Source: Novosphingobium sp.
Lineage (GTDB): Bacteria; Pseudomonadota; Alphaproteobacteria; Sphingomonadales; Sphingomonadaceae
Length of the DNA: 64,000 bases
Reading direction: 5' to 3'
NCBI GenBank assembly: GCA_024236215.1
Contig: JACKKX010000002.1
Span: 124,001-188,000, forward strand
The first letter of the stretch is position 1. Each line of letters begins with the position of its first letter. This document shows, one piece after another, positions 50,162 to 59,006 of the stretch. Under the pieces are notes generated by a model that was not told where the DNA came from, searched no databases, and saw nothing but the letters and a program-made list of their open reading frames with translations. The position numbers and the translations under genes were made by a program.

Positions 50162-53137
50162 ATGATTTCAAACGGCCTTGCGCGCATCGTTCTTGTCTGC
50201 GGCGTGTCCTTGGGGGCGCTGTCTGCGCCCGCGCTCGCGCAGGATGCCCCTGACATCACCTCGGCAAGCGAGTCTTCGGGCGGGCAGGATCGCGCAATCA
50301 TCGTCACCGGTTCGCGTATCAAGCAGGACCCGACCAAGAGCGCGCTGCCGCTGGAAATCATCACCAACGTCGAGATTGAACGCAACGGGCTGTCCAACCC
50401 CGAAGCGCTCAACATGTTCCTGACCACCAACGGCACCGGTGCCGACAACCTGGCCTCGAATGCCGACGTCACCACTGGCGCCCAGCGCGGCACCAACGGG
50501 CTTTCCGCTGCCAACTTGCGCGGGCAGGGCAGCGCGGCGACGCTGATCCTGCTCAACGGTCGCCGTGTGGCTGCGCACGGGCTTTCTGGCGGTGCGGTAG
50601 ACGTCAACCAGATTCCCTTCGCTGCGATCGACCGGATCGAAATCCTCAAGGACGGCGCCTCGGCGATCTATGGCACCGACGCGATCGGCGGGGTTATCAA
50701 CTACATCACCAAGAAGAACTTCAAGGGCCTCTCGCTCTCGGGGATGAGTGATTTCACCGAGCAGGGCGATGGTAACATCTACCGGATCTCGGGCGTGGCA
50801 GGTGCGGGCGATCTGGCTGAAAACGGCTTCAACGTAATGATCGCAGCGTCCTATCAGTGGAACCAGATACTGCGCGGCGAGGATCGTGATTTCGTCAACG
50901 GCAATCAGCCGGATCGCGGCCTTTCGGTCGATACCCGCGGCGTGCCGATCGCCACGCTGTTCAACATCGGCTCCAATTCGTTCCAGGCGCCTTCGGGCTC
51001 GCTGCTTTCGGGCATCACCTTGCCGGTTCCTGGTTCGACAACTGCGAACGCTGCCTCTGGCGGGGTCAACATCCTGGATCTTCCCGGCGGCGCGGGCTGC
51101 GAATCCTACGATGGCGGCATGGCCTATGACCACGAGCTGTGGAACAATGCTTCGGCTTACTATGCCTGTTCGTGGGATACGGGCCGTGCAGCGGTGATCC
51201 AGCAGCCGATCGAAACCTTCACCTGGTATGGCCGCGGGGTATACCAGCTCGGAGCCAGCCAGGTTTCACTTGAAGTAACCGGATCGGATGCCCATTCGGC
51301 CAAGAGCTTCTCGAATGCTCAGATTTCGGGCAACACTACCAGCACCCCGGTCTACTATCCGCTCAACGCTCTGACCAAATCAACCTACGATACGGTGTTC
51401 AACGCGTTGGTCGCTGCATTCCCGACCGCCGCCACCGCGCTGAATTCGCGTTACGGTCTGCCGCTCAGCTTCCGTTGGCGCTGTATCGCTTGCGGTCCGC
51501 GCGAATATGTCACCGATACCAAGACCCTGCGCGCCTATCTGGCACTTGAAGGACCGCTTCCGCTCGAGGGCTGGGATTACAAGGTAGGTGGTTCATATGC
51601 CCGCTCGGAGAGCTCCTCGACCCTTGGCAGCGGCTACTACTATCGCGGCACCCTTTCGGGCACCGGGATTAACGGCAAGCCCGATCCGCTTGCGCCGACC
51701 GCGCCAGGGGCTACCGTTCCGGGTCTGATCGGGCTGATCAATGCAGGGATCCTCAATCCCTTCAGTCTGACACAGACCGACGCGGCTCTAGCCGGGCTTG
51801 CTGCAGTTTCCGCTGAGGGAACCACACTTTATGGCGGGCGCTACATCGTCAAGGAGGCTGATGCCTCGGTCTCTGGTCCGCTGTTCGCGCTGCCCGGAGG
51901 CGACGTGCAGATTGCTGCAGGGGTTGATTATCGAAGGGAAACTTACGAGTTCAACGGGTCTCCGGCGGCAGCCGCGAACCAACCTGTGATCTTCTTGGCG
52001 GCGTTCGACAACGTCAACGCGCTCATCCCCAAGAGCCGCACGGTCAAGGCGGCCTACGGCGAAATCAGCCTGCCGATCCTTGAAAACCTGAACGTCACCG
52101 GCGCCTTCCGGATCGATGACTATTCGGGCTTCGGCACCACGACTAACCCGAAGGTTTCGATCAAGTATCAGCCGATCGAACAGGTTCTCTTTCGCGGTTC
52201 CTATTCGACCGGATTCCGCGTCCCCAGCTTCAACCAGATATTCAACGGCGTGACCGAAAGCCCCTATTCGGGCAGCGATCTGGCCGATCCGGTCAAATGC
52301 GCGGGTGGGGTACCCAATACCACCGATCCCAATTGCGCGATCATCCGGCCCAATATCTGGACCGGGGGCAACCTAAACCTCGGGCCGGAAACCGCCAAGA
52401 TGGCAAGCGTCGGTGTGGTGCTGCGCCCGGCCCCGCGCTGGTCGCTCTCGGCAGACTGGTGGATGATCAATGTCGACAATACGATCCAGCTGCTGACCCT
52501 GCGCCAACTGATCGACAATGCTGCCCTGTTCCCCGACCGGTTCATTCGCGACGGCGCCAATGTGATCACCACGATCGACGACCGCTGGATCAACGCTGGA
52601 GCGCGCAGAACCCAGGGCATCGAATTCGCTGCGCGCGGCGGGTTCGAGGTCGGCCAGGGTGTGATCTCGCTCGGCCTTGATGGCACCTTGCTGCTCAAGA
52701 AGATCGAAAAGCTCACCCCGACTTCGGCGTGGAGCGCCAGCCAGATCGGGGTGTTCTCGTTCGCGGGCGATCTTGGCATCAAGTGGAAGCACAACGCCTG
52801 GATCAGCTATGACAATGACAAATTCACTGTCACGCTGACCCAGATCTTCCGTTCGGGCTACAACAACCAGGCGCTGCCGGGGATCGCAGCCGGTACCGTG
52901 ACTCGCGCCGGGTATAACCCCAAGGTCGATCCCTATTCGATCTTTAATCTGGGGCTTTCCTACAAGGGGCTGGCGCCGGGCTTCAAGCTCAACTTCACGA
53001 TCAAGAACGTGCTCAACACCGATCCGCCGTTCGCGATCACCTATGATGGCAACTCGGGGGCCGGTTCGTCGTGGGATCCGCGCGTGGCCGATCCGCGCGG
53101 TCGTTCGTTCAACGTCCAGGCTGAGGTCAAGTTCTGA
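50162..53137 (+). CDS. TonB-dependent outer-membrane receptor (large type)
   Basis: A 991-residue receptor. Signal peptide ends near residue 26 (PALA), then RAIIVTGSRIKQ (44-55), the sphingomonad-type TonB-box region, a plug domain (about 60-175, with LRGQGSAATLILLNGRRVA and EILKDGASAIYGTDAIGGVIN) and a long barrel ending SFNVQAEVKF with terminal Phe. Pairs of Cys in extracellular loops (GCESYD/YYACS, RCIACG, KCAGG/NCAII) probably form disulfides. This subtype (GSRIxR/K, about 950-1000 residues) is common in sphingomonads and xanthomonads and is often linked to glycan or peptide uptake. Substrate unknown. Single gene with terminator. Confidence 0.93.
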   Translation: MISNGLARIVLVCGVSLGALSAPALAQDAPDITSASESSGGQDRAIIVTGSRIKQDPTKSALPLEIITNVEIERNGLSNPEALNMFLTTNGTGADNLASNADVTTGAQRGTNGLSAANLRGQGSAATLILLNGRRVAAHGLSGGAVDVNQIPFAAIDRIEILKDGASAIYGTDAIGGVINYITKKNFKGLSLSGMSDFTEQGDGNIYRISGVAGAGDLAENGFNVMIAASYQWNQILRGEDRDFVNGNQPDRGLSVDTRGVPIATLFNIGSNSFQAPSGSLLSGITLPVPGSTTANAASGGVNILDLPGGAGCESYDGGMAYDHELWNNASAYYACSWDTGRAAVIQQPIETFTWYGRGVYQLGASQVSLEVTGSDAHSAKSFSNAQISGNTTSTPVYYPLNALTKSTYDTVFNALVAAFPTAATALNSRYGLPLSFRWRCIACGPREYVTDTKTLRAYLALEGPLPLEGWDYKVGGSYARSESSSTLGSGYYYRGTLSGTGINGKPDPLAPTAPGATVPGLIGLINAGILNPFSLTQTDAALAGLAAVSAEGTTLYGGRYIVKEADASVSGPLFALPGGDVQIAAGVDYRRETYEFNGSPAAAANQPVIFLAAFDNVNALIPKSRTVKAAYGEISLPILENLNVTGAFRIDDYSGFGTTTNPKVSIKYQPIEQVLFRGSYSTGFRVPSFNQIFNGVTESPYSGSDLADPVKCAGGVPNTTDPNCAIIRPNIWTGGNLNLGPETAKMASVGVVLRPAPRWSLSADWWMINVDNTIQLLTLRQLIDNAALFPDRFIRDGANVITTIDDRWINAGARRTQGIEFAARGGFEVGQGVISLGLDGTLLLKKIEKLTPTSAWSASQIGVFSFAGDLGIKWKHNAWISYDNDKFTVTLTQIFRSGYNNQALPGIAAGTVTRAGYNPKVDPYSIFNLGLSYKGLAPGFKLNFTIKNVLNTDPPFAITYDGNSGAGSSWDPRVADPRGRSFNVQAEVKF

Positions 53138-53162
53138 TCCAATCTTGTCGTAATAGTGTCAA

Positions 53163-53200
53163 AGAAAAGGGCGCCTTCTTTCGGGGAGGCGCCCTTTCTT
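53163..53200 (+). terminator. Intrinsic terminator after the second TonB receptor
   Basis: Stem GGGCGCCT / AGGCGCCC, extended by three A-T pairs, with a ten-base loop and the tail TTTCTT. Lies about 30 bases after the stop codon. Confidence 0.85.
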
Positions 53201-53301
53201 ATCCAAGTCGCTGAAATCATGGAAAACTGGCTCTTAACCCTGATTTTACCCTGATCTGCGAGGATTTCGGTACCGCAAGCTCAACCATTGGCGGAACCGA
53301 A

Positions 53302-53601
53302 ATGTCCGATGAACCCGCATTTGTGGCCACAGGTGGCCGCGTGGCAGATCGCAAAAACTTCGAGGTCGAGGTGCAATTTCGCCTCGGTGCGAAGCGTGCG
53401 ATGGTCAAAGTGCGCGATATTTCACCCTTCGGTGCGCGCGTTTCGGGGGTGTTTCTGGTCCACGAGGGGGACCGTTTCTTCCTCAAGCTGCCTTCGATCG
53501 AGCCGATCGAGGCGACCGTGGCCTGGGTCAGCGATTTCGAATTCAGCTGCAAGTTCGCCCGGCCGATCAATCCGGTCATCTTCGAGGCGGTAACCCGCTA
53601 A
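53302..53601 (+). CDS. PilZ-domain c-di-GMP-binding protein
   Basis: A 99-residue single-domain PilZ protein with both ligand motifs: RVADR (RxxxR) and DISPFG (D/NxSxxG) with the usual spacing. PilZ proteins bind c-di-GMP and alter an interacting partner. ATG at 53302 follows GGCGGAA. Located between a TonB receptor and the cyclopropane synthase, with a second PilZ gene on the far side of the latter. Confidence 0.87.
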   Translation: MSDEPAFVATGGRVADRKNFEVEVQFRLGAKRAMVKVRDISPFGARVSGVFLVHEGDRFFLKLPSIEPIEATVAWVSDFEFSCKFARPINPVIFEAVTR

Positions 53602-53663
53602 CCCCGCGCAAAACCGGTCTGAGCCGATTGCCCGTTGGCAGGGCGCAGTCCATAGAACGCCGC

Positions 53664-54947
53664 ATGACTGGTGAGCCGTCGACACGAGGAAGCGAACTTC
53701 TGGCGGGCGATGCCGTGCTGCGCTCGAGCCTGGGCTGGGCCGCGCGTCTCTGGGCAGGGAGCGGACAGCGCCTGCTTGACCGGATCGACGCCGGGCTGCT
53801 GAGCGGGGCAATTCACGCCCGGTTGCCCGATGGCACTCGCCGAGTGCTGGGCGGACGCGCGCCGGGGTTTGAGGCGGTCGTCAATCTGAACAACTGGCGC
53901 GCATTGCTGCGCCTGGCAACCGGGGGATCGATCGGCTGGTACCAGGCCTGGGAAGCGAGTGAATGGGACAGTCCCGATCCGGTGCCATTGTTCGCGCTGT
54001 TCATGGACAATGCCGAAAGCCTGGGCAGCGCGGGGCGGGCAAGCGGTCTGGGGCGGTACATCGCCCGCGCGCTGCACTGGCTCAATCGCAACACGCGCAG
54101 CGGCGCGCGGCGCAATATCCATGCCCACTACGATCTCGGCAACGATTTCTATGCGCAGTGGCTTGGCGGGACGATGGCCTATTCCAGCGCCATCTTCGAG
54201 GATTCTCCCAAGCCTTCCCGGTGGCAGCAGAGGCTTTCCCCGCTTGACTATGCCCAGCTCGCCAAGATCACGACCATCACCAACCGGGCCGGGGTTGGCG
54301 CGGGTGACCGGGTTCTCGAAATCGGCTGCGGGTGGGGCGCTCAAGCGTTTACACTGGCGGGAACCGGAGCCGAGGTGGTGGCGATCAGCCTGTCCGACGA
54401 ACAGCTGGAATCCTGCCTGAGCAGGCCGAAGGGAAAAGAGCTTCGGGTTGAGTTCCGCAAGCAGGACTACCGCGATGTCGATGAGATTTTCGATGCCATC
54501 GTCAGCGTGGAGATGGTCGAGGCGGTGGGGCGGGAATACTGGCCGCACTTTTTTGATTGTCTGAGCCGTTGCCTCAAGCCCGGAGGAAGGGCGGTATTGC
54601 AGTTCATCTCGATCCGCGAATCGATCTTCCCGAGCTATGCTGCGAGCGCGGATTTCATTCAGGGCTACATTTTTCCCGGCGGAATGCTGGCCAGCGAGGC
54701 GGAGTTTCGCCGTCTGGCGGGGGAGCGGGGGCTGGCGTGGACCGACGATGTCGATTTTGGGCTGCACTATGCAGAGACCCTTAGGATCTGGCGCGAAAAT
54801 TTCGATGCGGCGGTGGCTGAGGGACGTATGCCGGCAGGGTTCGATCAGCGCTTCATACGACTGTGGCGCTACTACCTGATGTATTGCGAGGGCGGTTTTC
54901 GCGGCGGCGGGATTGATGTCGTCCAGGTCACCCTGGTGAAGCGATGA
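53664..54947 (+). CDS. cfa: Cyclopropane-fatty-acyl-phospholipid synthase
   Basis: SAM-dependent enzyme that adds a methylene across double bonds in membrane phospholipids. The 427-residue protein has an N-terminal lipid-binding domain and the Cfa core: NIHAHYDLGNDFY, YSSAIF, SAM loop VLEIGCGWGA, SVEMVEAVG (with the catalytic Glu) and FIQGYIFPGG. ATG at 53664 is chosen as the first after the PilZ gene with no overlap; no strong ribosome site is visible. It ends immediately before a long inverted repeat and converges with the second PilZ gene. Confidence 0.93.
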   Translation: MTGEPSTRGSELLAGDAVLRSSLGWAARLWAGSGQRLLDRIDAGLLSGAIHARLPDGTRRVLGGRAPGFEAVVNLNNWRALLRLATGGSIGWYQAWEASEWDSPDPVPLFALFMDNAESLGSAGRASGLGRYIARALHWLNRNTRSGARRNIHAHYDLGNDFYAQWLGGTMAYSSAIFEDSPKPSRWQQRLSPLDYAQLAKITTITNRAGVGAGDRVLEIGCGWGAQAFTLAGTGAEVVAISLSDEQLESCLSRPKGKELRVEFRKQDYRDVDEIFDAIVSVEMVEAVGREYWPHFFDCLSRCLKPGGRAVLQFISIRESIFPSYAASADFIQGYIFPGGMLASEAEFRRLAGERGLAWTDDVDFGLHYAETLRIWRENFDAAVAEGRMPAGFDQRFIRLWRYYLMYCEGGFRGGGIDVVQVTLVKR

Positions 54948-54950
54948 AGT

Positions 54951-55028
54951 GGGTCCTTGCCCGCCGACAAGCCGTCAGGCTTTTTGGGGGGCGAAGGGAC
55001 AGCCGGCCGATCGGCCGGGCAAGGACCC
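54951..55028. repeat. Palindromic element with 13-base perfect terminal repeats
   Basis: GGGTCCTTGCCCG at 54951-54963 is repeated as its exact complement at 55016-55028, 78 bases end to end, starting three bases after the cfa stop. Inside lies a small terminator-like hairpin AAGCC-GTCA-GGCTT followed by TTT (54969-54985) and the palindrome GGCCGATCGGCC. It may be a bidirectional terminator for the two convergent genes or a REP/MITE-like element. Not seen elsewhere in this window. Confidence 0.6.
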
Positions 55029-55037
55029 GCGACATGG

Positions 55038-55397
55038 CTAGCCGATCGGGCGATAGACCGAATCGGGACGCCAGCGCGCAAGGATGTTGTCGTGAACGAT
55101 CGGGCTGAGCAGCTGATCGAAGGCGCAGCCGATCAGGCTGTTGTCCCACCAGATCACCTGCGCCTGAAGCGCTTCGAGGCCCGGCAGGGTCAGCCAGCAC
55201 ACCGTGCCGGGATGGATCCGGTTGACCGCGGCGGAGCAAAAGCCGCTCAACGAAAGATCGTGGACCACGGTCTGGTATCCGCGCGCGCCCGAAACGCGCA
55301 GCATCGCCGGAATGGTGATGCGCGTGCGCGGTGCGCTGCGGTCTTCCTGGGCCGCGGTGAAGTAGGGGTCCCGGGTTTGGGTGAGAAAGTCGCTCAT
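55038..55397 (-). CDS. PilZ-domain protein
   Basis: A 119-residue protein whose central part is a PilZ domain with RSAPR (RxxxR) and DLSLSG (DxSxxG) about 28 residues later, then TVCWLTLPGLEALQAQVIWWDNSLIGCAF, the usual beta-barrel. Start taken as ATG at 55397 (MSDFLTQ); an in-frame ATG at 55463 would add 22 residues of unclear value. Likely a c-di-GMP receptor. Convergent with cfa. Confidence 0.85.
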   Translation of the reverse strand: MSDFLTQTRDPYFTAAQEDRSAPRTRITIPAMLRVSGARGYQTVVHDLSLSGFCSAAVNRIHPGTVCWLTLPGLEALQAQVIWWDNSLIGCAFDQLLSPIVHDNILARWRPDSVYRPIG

Positions 55398-55479
55398 GTC
55401 CGTCTGCGTCCCTTGCGTGCTTGCCAGGAGCTTTCCCGGCAAGATTGGCAAAGAATGGCGCATCAGGGTTTCACGGTGT

Positions 55480-56193
55480 TTATGAGGCTTGGTTAACGCG
55501 CTCGCGGTGCGGGCTGGCAAATTGTTCACCAAGCAGGTCAACCAAGCGTTCGGCGACGGCCTCGGGCGGCTTGACCGAGGCGGGATCCTCACCCGGATAG
55601 GCCTTGGCGCGCATCGCCGTGCGGGTTGCGCCGGGATCGACAATCGCGACGCGGATCCTGCTGATATTCTTCACTTCCTGGGCGTAGCAATCGATCAGCA
55701 CTTCGACTGCAGCCTTGCTCGCGGCATAGGCGCCCCAATAGGCGCGCGGCGCAGTGGCGAGGCTGGTGGTCAGATAGACCATCCGCGCATCCTTGCTGCG
55801 CCGCATCAGCGGATCGAACCGCGCGATCAGCGCCTGGGTTGCCATCAGGTTGGTGCTCACCGCCTTGGCCAGCACGGTCTGGTCAATATCGGTTACTGGG
55901 GTCAGTTCGGGCAGCACGGCAGCGCAGTGGACCAGGATGTCGAGCGCCGCCCAGCGCGAGGCAACCGCACCGGCCAGCCGCGCGATCCCGTCGCCCTCGG
56001 CCAGATCGAGCGGAGCGATGGTGGCCGAACCGCCGGCCTCGAAGATCGCCTGCTCGACTGCTTCAAGCGCTCCGGCATCGCGCGCGGTCAGCACCACATG
56101 CGCGCCCTCCGCGGCAAGCGCGCGCGCTGTGGCCGCGCCGATCCCCTTGCTTGCCCCGGTGACGAGCGCGACCTGTCCGGCAAAACGGCTCAT
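55480..56193 (-). CDS. Short-chain dehydrogenase/reductase coupled to purF
   Basis: A 237-residue classical SDR: cofactor loop TGASKGIG, the region HCAAVLPE in place of NNAG, the catalytic Ser in LTTSLATAPRAYWGAY and YAASK. It starts inside the purF stop codon (ATGA overlap), so it is translated with purF, a pairing I also associate with sphingomonad genomes. Substrate unknown. After its stop are 82 bases before the PilZ start on the same strand. Confidence 0.88.
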   Translation of the reverse strand: MSRFAGQVALVTGASKGIGAATARALAAEGAHVVLTARDAGALEAVEQAIFEAGGSATIAPLDLAEGDGIARLAGAVASRWAALDILVHCAAVLPELTPVTDIDQTVLAKAVSTNLMATQALIARFDPLMRRSKDARMVYLTTSLATAPRAYWGAYAASKAAVEVLIDCYAQEVKNISRIRVAIVDPGATRTAMRAKAYPGEDPASVKPPEAVAERLVDLLGEQFASPHRERVNQAS

Positions 56194-57662
56194 GCTACTT
56201 TTCCGACCGGAAGGACCAGCTGCCCGGCTTCGGCCTCGCGTTCGACAAGGTCGGTCAGGCGGGTGGGATAGTCGCCGGTGAAGCAGGCATCGCAGTGCCG
56301 CGGGCAGCCATCTTCACGGCCCGGCGCGCCGACCGCGCGGTACAGTCCGTCGATCGAGACGAAGGCCAGGCTGTCGGCAACGATGAACTTTGTCATCTCC
56401 TGCACGTCCATCCGCGCGGCGAGCAGCTTATGCCGCTCGGGCGTGTCGACCCCATAGAAGCACGAATGGCTGGTTGGCGGGCTGGCGACGCGCATGTGCA
56501 CCTCGGCCGCGCCGGCATCGCGCATCATCTGCACGATCTTGAGGCTGGTGGTGCCGCGCACGATCGAATCGTCGATCAGCACGATCCGCTTGCCTTCCAC
56601 CAGCGCGCGGTTGGCATTGTGCTTGCGCTTGACGTCGGCATGGCGCGCGCCGTCGCTGGGCTGGATGAAGGTGCGCCCGACATAGTGCGAGCGGATGATG
56701 CCCAGGCCGAAGGGAATGCCCGATTGCTGGGCATAGCCGATCGCCGCAGGCACGCCCGAATCCGGCACCGGCACCACCAGGTCCGCCTCGACCGGGGCCT
56801 CGATCGCCAGCTCGGCGCCGATCTGGCGGCGCACCTCATAAACCGAGCGGCCCCCCATCACCGAATCCGGACGGCTGAAATAGACGTGCTCGAAGATGCA
56901 GGGGCGGGCCGGAAGATTGCCGAACGGGCGGTGACTGGTGAGGCGCCCATCCTGGCGCACCTCGACGATCTCACCCGGTTCGATTTCGCGGACAAATTCG
57001 GCGCCGACCACATCGAGCGCGACGGTTTCACTGGCGAAAACCGTGGCTTCGCCGATCTTGCCCATCACCAGCGGGCGGATCCCCAGTGGATCGCGGCAGG
57101 CGATCATCCGCTTGGGGGTCATGCAGATCAGCGAGTAGGCGCCTTCGACCATCCTCAGCGCATCAACGAACCGATCGAGCAGGGTGGGATAGCGGCTGGT
57201 GGCGATCAGGTGGATGATCACCTCGGTATCCGAAGTCGACTGAAAGATCGCGCCCTTTTCCACCAGCTCGCGCTTAAGCGTCATGGCATTGGAAATATTG
57301 CCGTTATGCGCGATGCTGAACCCGCCGCGCGCCAGATCGGCATGGAGCGGCTGGACATTGCGCAGCCCCTGGCCGCCGGTGGTGGAATAGCGCACGTGGC
57401 CCGATGCCATTGCGCCGGGCAGTTCGGCCATGATCGCGGCATCGGAGAAGACCTGGGCAACGTGGCCCAGCCCGCGCCGGGCAAAGAACTGCTGCCCATC
57501 CCAGCTGATGATCCCGCAGGCTTCCTGGCCGCGGTGCTGCAGGGCGTGGAGGCCCAGCGCGGTGGTGGCGGCAGCCTCGGCCGTGCCGATGACGCCGAAA
57601 ATGCCGCATTCCTCCCGCAGCTTGTCGCCATCTGCGTCGAGGAAGGGGTGGGTAAGGTTCAT
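56190..57662 (-). CDS. purF: Amidophosphoribosyltransferase
   Basis: First committed enzyme of purine synthesis: PRPP plus glutamine gives phosphoribosylamine. The 490-residue protein is the Bacillus-type form: an 18-residue propeptide ahead of nucleophile Cys19 (EE-CGIFG), a class II glutaminase domain, the PRPP loop VLIDDSIVRGTTS and the iron-sulfur cysteines (one near residue 243, one in SHSCFYG, and CPRHCDACFTGDYPT). The ATG at 57662 is chosen since a longer frame upstream lacks homology. Coupled to the SDR gene downstream. Confidence 0.97.
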   Translation of the reverse strand: MNLTHPFLDADGDKLREECGIFGVIGTAEAAATTALGLHALQHRGQEACGIISWDGQQFFARRGLGHVAQVFSDAAIMAELPGAMASGHVRYSTTGGQGLRNVQPLHADLARGGFSIAHNGNISNAMTLKRELVEKGAIFQSTSDTEVIIHLIATSRYPTLLDRFVDALRMVEGAYSLICMTPKRMIACRDPLGIRPLVMGKIGEATVFASETVALDVVGAEFVREIEPGEIVEVRQDGRLTSHRPFGNLPARPCIFEHVYFSRPDSVMGGRSVYEVRRQIGAELAIEAPVEADLVVPVPDSGVPAAIGYAQQSGIPFGLGIIRSHYVGRTFIQPSDGARHADVKRKHNANRALVEGKRIVLIDDSIVRGTTSLKIVQMMRDAGAAEVHMRVASPPTSHSCFYGVDTPERHKLLAARMDVQEMTKFIVADSLAFVSIDGLYRAVGAPGREDGCPRHCDACFTGDYPTRLTDLVEREAEAGQLVLPVGKVA

Positions 57663-57750
57663 CGTGGAATCGCCCGATCCATGCTGCGCCCGGTGGCAGC
57701 GCCTTTGGCCCCGATGGGCCGGAAAGGCAAGGGGGCGCCGGGAACCATCC

Positions 57751-58839
57751 TCAACCTTTGAGCTTCTCGAGATAGGCGGCAGCATCGTTGACCTTGAGCC
57801 GCACCCACAGCGGCTGGTGGTCGGACAGCTGATAGGTGCGCCAGTCGCTGTATTTGGCTTTGTTGGATTGCGCCATTTGCGCGACATATTCGCCCGCATC
57901 GCCATCGCGGTAGACGTGATCGAAGAAGGCGAAAGTGCCGTAATCGCTGTCGGGCAGGTCGGTCTGTCCGGCAACATCGATCCCGCTACCCCGGCTGAGG
58001 TAGGCGATCTGGTCATAGAACATGGTGTGGGTCACGTTGGTGCGGAAATAGTCCGCGCCCGGTGAGCGAAAGCCGTGGGCCTTGAGCGCCTGCATGGTCT
58101 CGTGCCCGGGGCTGATGATGTTGAAATCGCCCAGCAGAAACAGCGTCTGCGCGTGGCGAAAGGCCTGCTTGGCATATTTGGCGAGGAAGCCCGCGATCCG
58201 GTCGATTTCCGAAACCCGCTGGGCCAGCGCCGGTCCGCGCTCCTTGCCGTAGAAGATGTGCACCGTGCAGATATCGAACTTGAACCAGCCCGCCTGGAAC
58301 GAGGTGAGGAATGGCGTGCGGGCAAACTGCTTGCCGGTCTTGGTGGCGTCTGTCACCAGCATGTCGGGGGGCAGAACGATCTCACCGGCGATCTTGCGGA
58401 AGAAGACCTTGCGCTTGTCGTAAGCGAACAGCAGCCGTTCGCCATTGCCGCCCAGCTTGGGGTCGGTCACTTCGGTGGCGATGTAGTCCCAGTCGCGCCC
58501 CAGGATCGAGAAGATCTTCTCCCACTCGTCGATCTCGTTCACTTCCTGCACCGCGACGAAATCGAAGCGCGAAATGATCTCGGCGATGTACCAGAAGCTT
58601 TCCGGCTGGCGCGGCCCGGCGCCGCGCCGCATCTTGCGCTTGTCATAGACGGGATCGAGCCCGAGCAGATAGTCCTTGCCCAGATCGCGCACGTTCCAGG
58701 TGGCGAGCAGAAGCGAATCGGTCTGGTCCTTGGGCGGGATCTGCTGGTCGAGCGCGGCGCGAAGGCGCTGGAGGTTGCCGACCACGCGGCCGCGTTCGGC
58801 GGAATCGCGGAAATCGTAGCGTAGTTGGTAGTAGTCCAT
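57751..58839 (-). CDS. Endonuclease/exonuclease/phosphatase-family protein
   Basis: A 362-residue metal-dependent phosphoesterase with the family motifs in order: LLATWNVRDLG, FVAVQEV (catalytic Glu), GDFNI and SDHQPLWV (catalytic His). No signal peptide, so presumably cytosolic. Family members cleave DNA, RNA, sphingomyelin or inositol phosphates; this group resembles bacterial proteins annotated only as endonuclease/exonuclease/phosphatase. It has a putative own promoter and is divergent from lolC. Confidence 0.87.
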   Translation of the reverse strand: MDYYQLRYDFRDSAERGRVVGNLQRLRAALDQQIPPKDQTDSLLLATWNVRDLGKDYLLGLDPVYDKRKMRRGAGPRQPESFWYIAEIISRFDFVAVQEVNEIDEWEKIFSILGRDWDYIATEVTDPKLGGNGERLLFAYDKRKVFFRKIAGEIVLPPDMLVTDATKTGKQFARTPFLTSFQAGWFKFDICTVHIFYGKERGPALAQRVSEIDRIAGFLAKYAKQAFRHAQTLFLLGDFNIISPGHETMQALKAHGFRSPGADYFRTNVTHTMFYDQIAYLSRGSGIDVAGQTDLPDSDYGTFAFFDHVYRDGDAGEYVAQMAQSNKAKYSDWRTYQLSDHQPLWVRLKVNDAAAYLEKLKG

Positions 58840-58899
58840 GGGGCTGCTCCACAGGTTGCCAAGGCGTGCCAGTGAGACCCGTCATTTTCTTGTCGGGCG

Positions 58900-58927
58900 A
58901 GGATAGCCCATTGTGGGCCGGGCACAA
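58900..58927 (-). promoter_or_regulatory. Putative promoter of the endonuclease/phosphatase gene
   Basis: On the minus strand TTGTGC (58927-58922) and TATCCT (58905-58900), 16 bases apart, about 60 bases upstream of the start codon. Confidence 0.45.
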
Positions 58928-58941
58928 GCGCCGCGGCGAAC

Positions 58942-58970
58942 TTGCCCTGCGGGGTATGCGCGCCTAAATC
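58942..58970 (+). promoter_or_regulatory. Putative lolC-lolD promoter
   Basis: TTGCCC (58942-58947), 17-base spacer, TAAATC (58965-58970). Transcription would begin about 30 bases before the lolC start. Confidence 0.5.
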
Positions 58971-59006
58971 AGCGCCGATCCGCCGACCGTTGAAAGTGCC
59001 CTCCGC

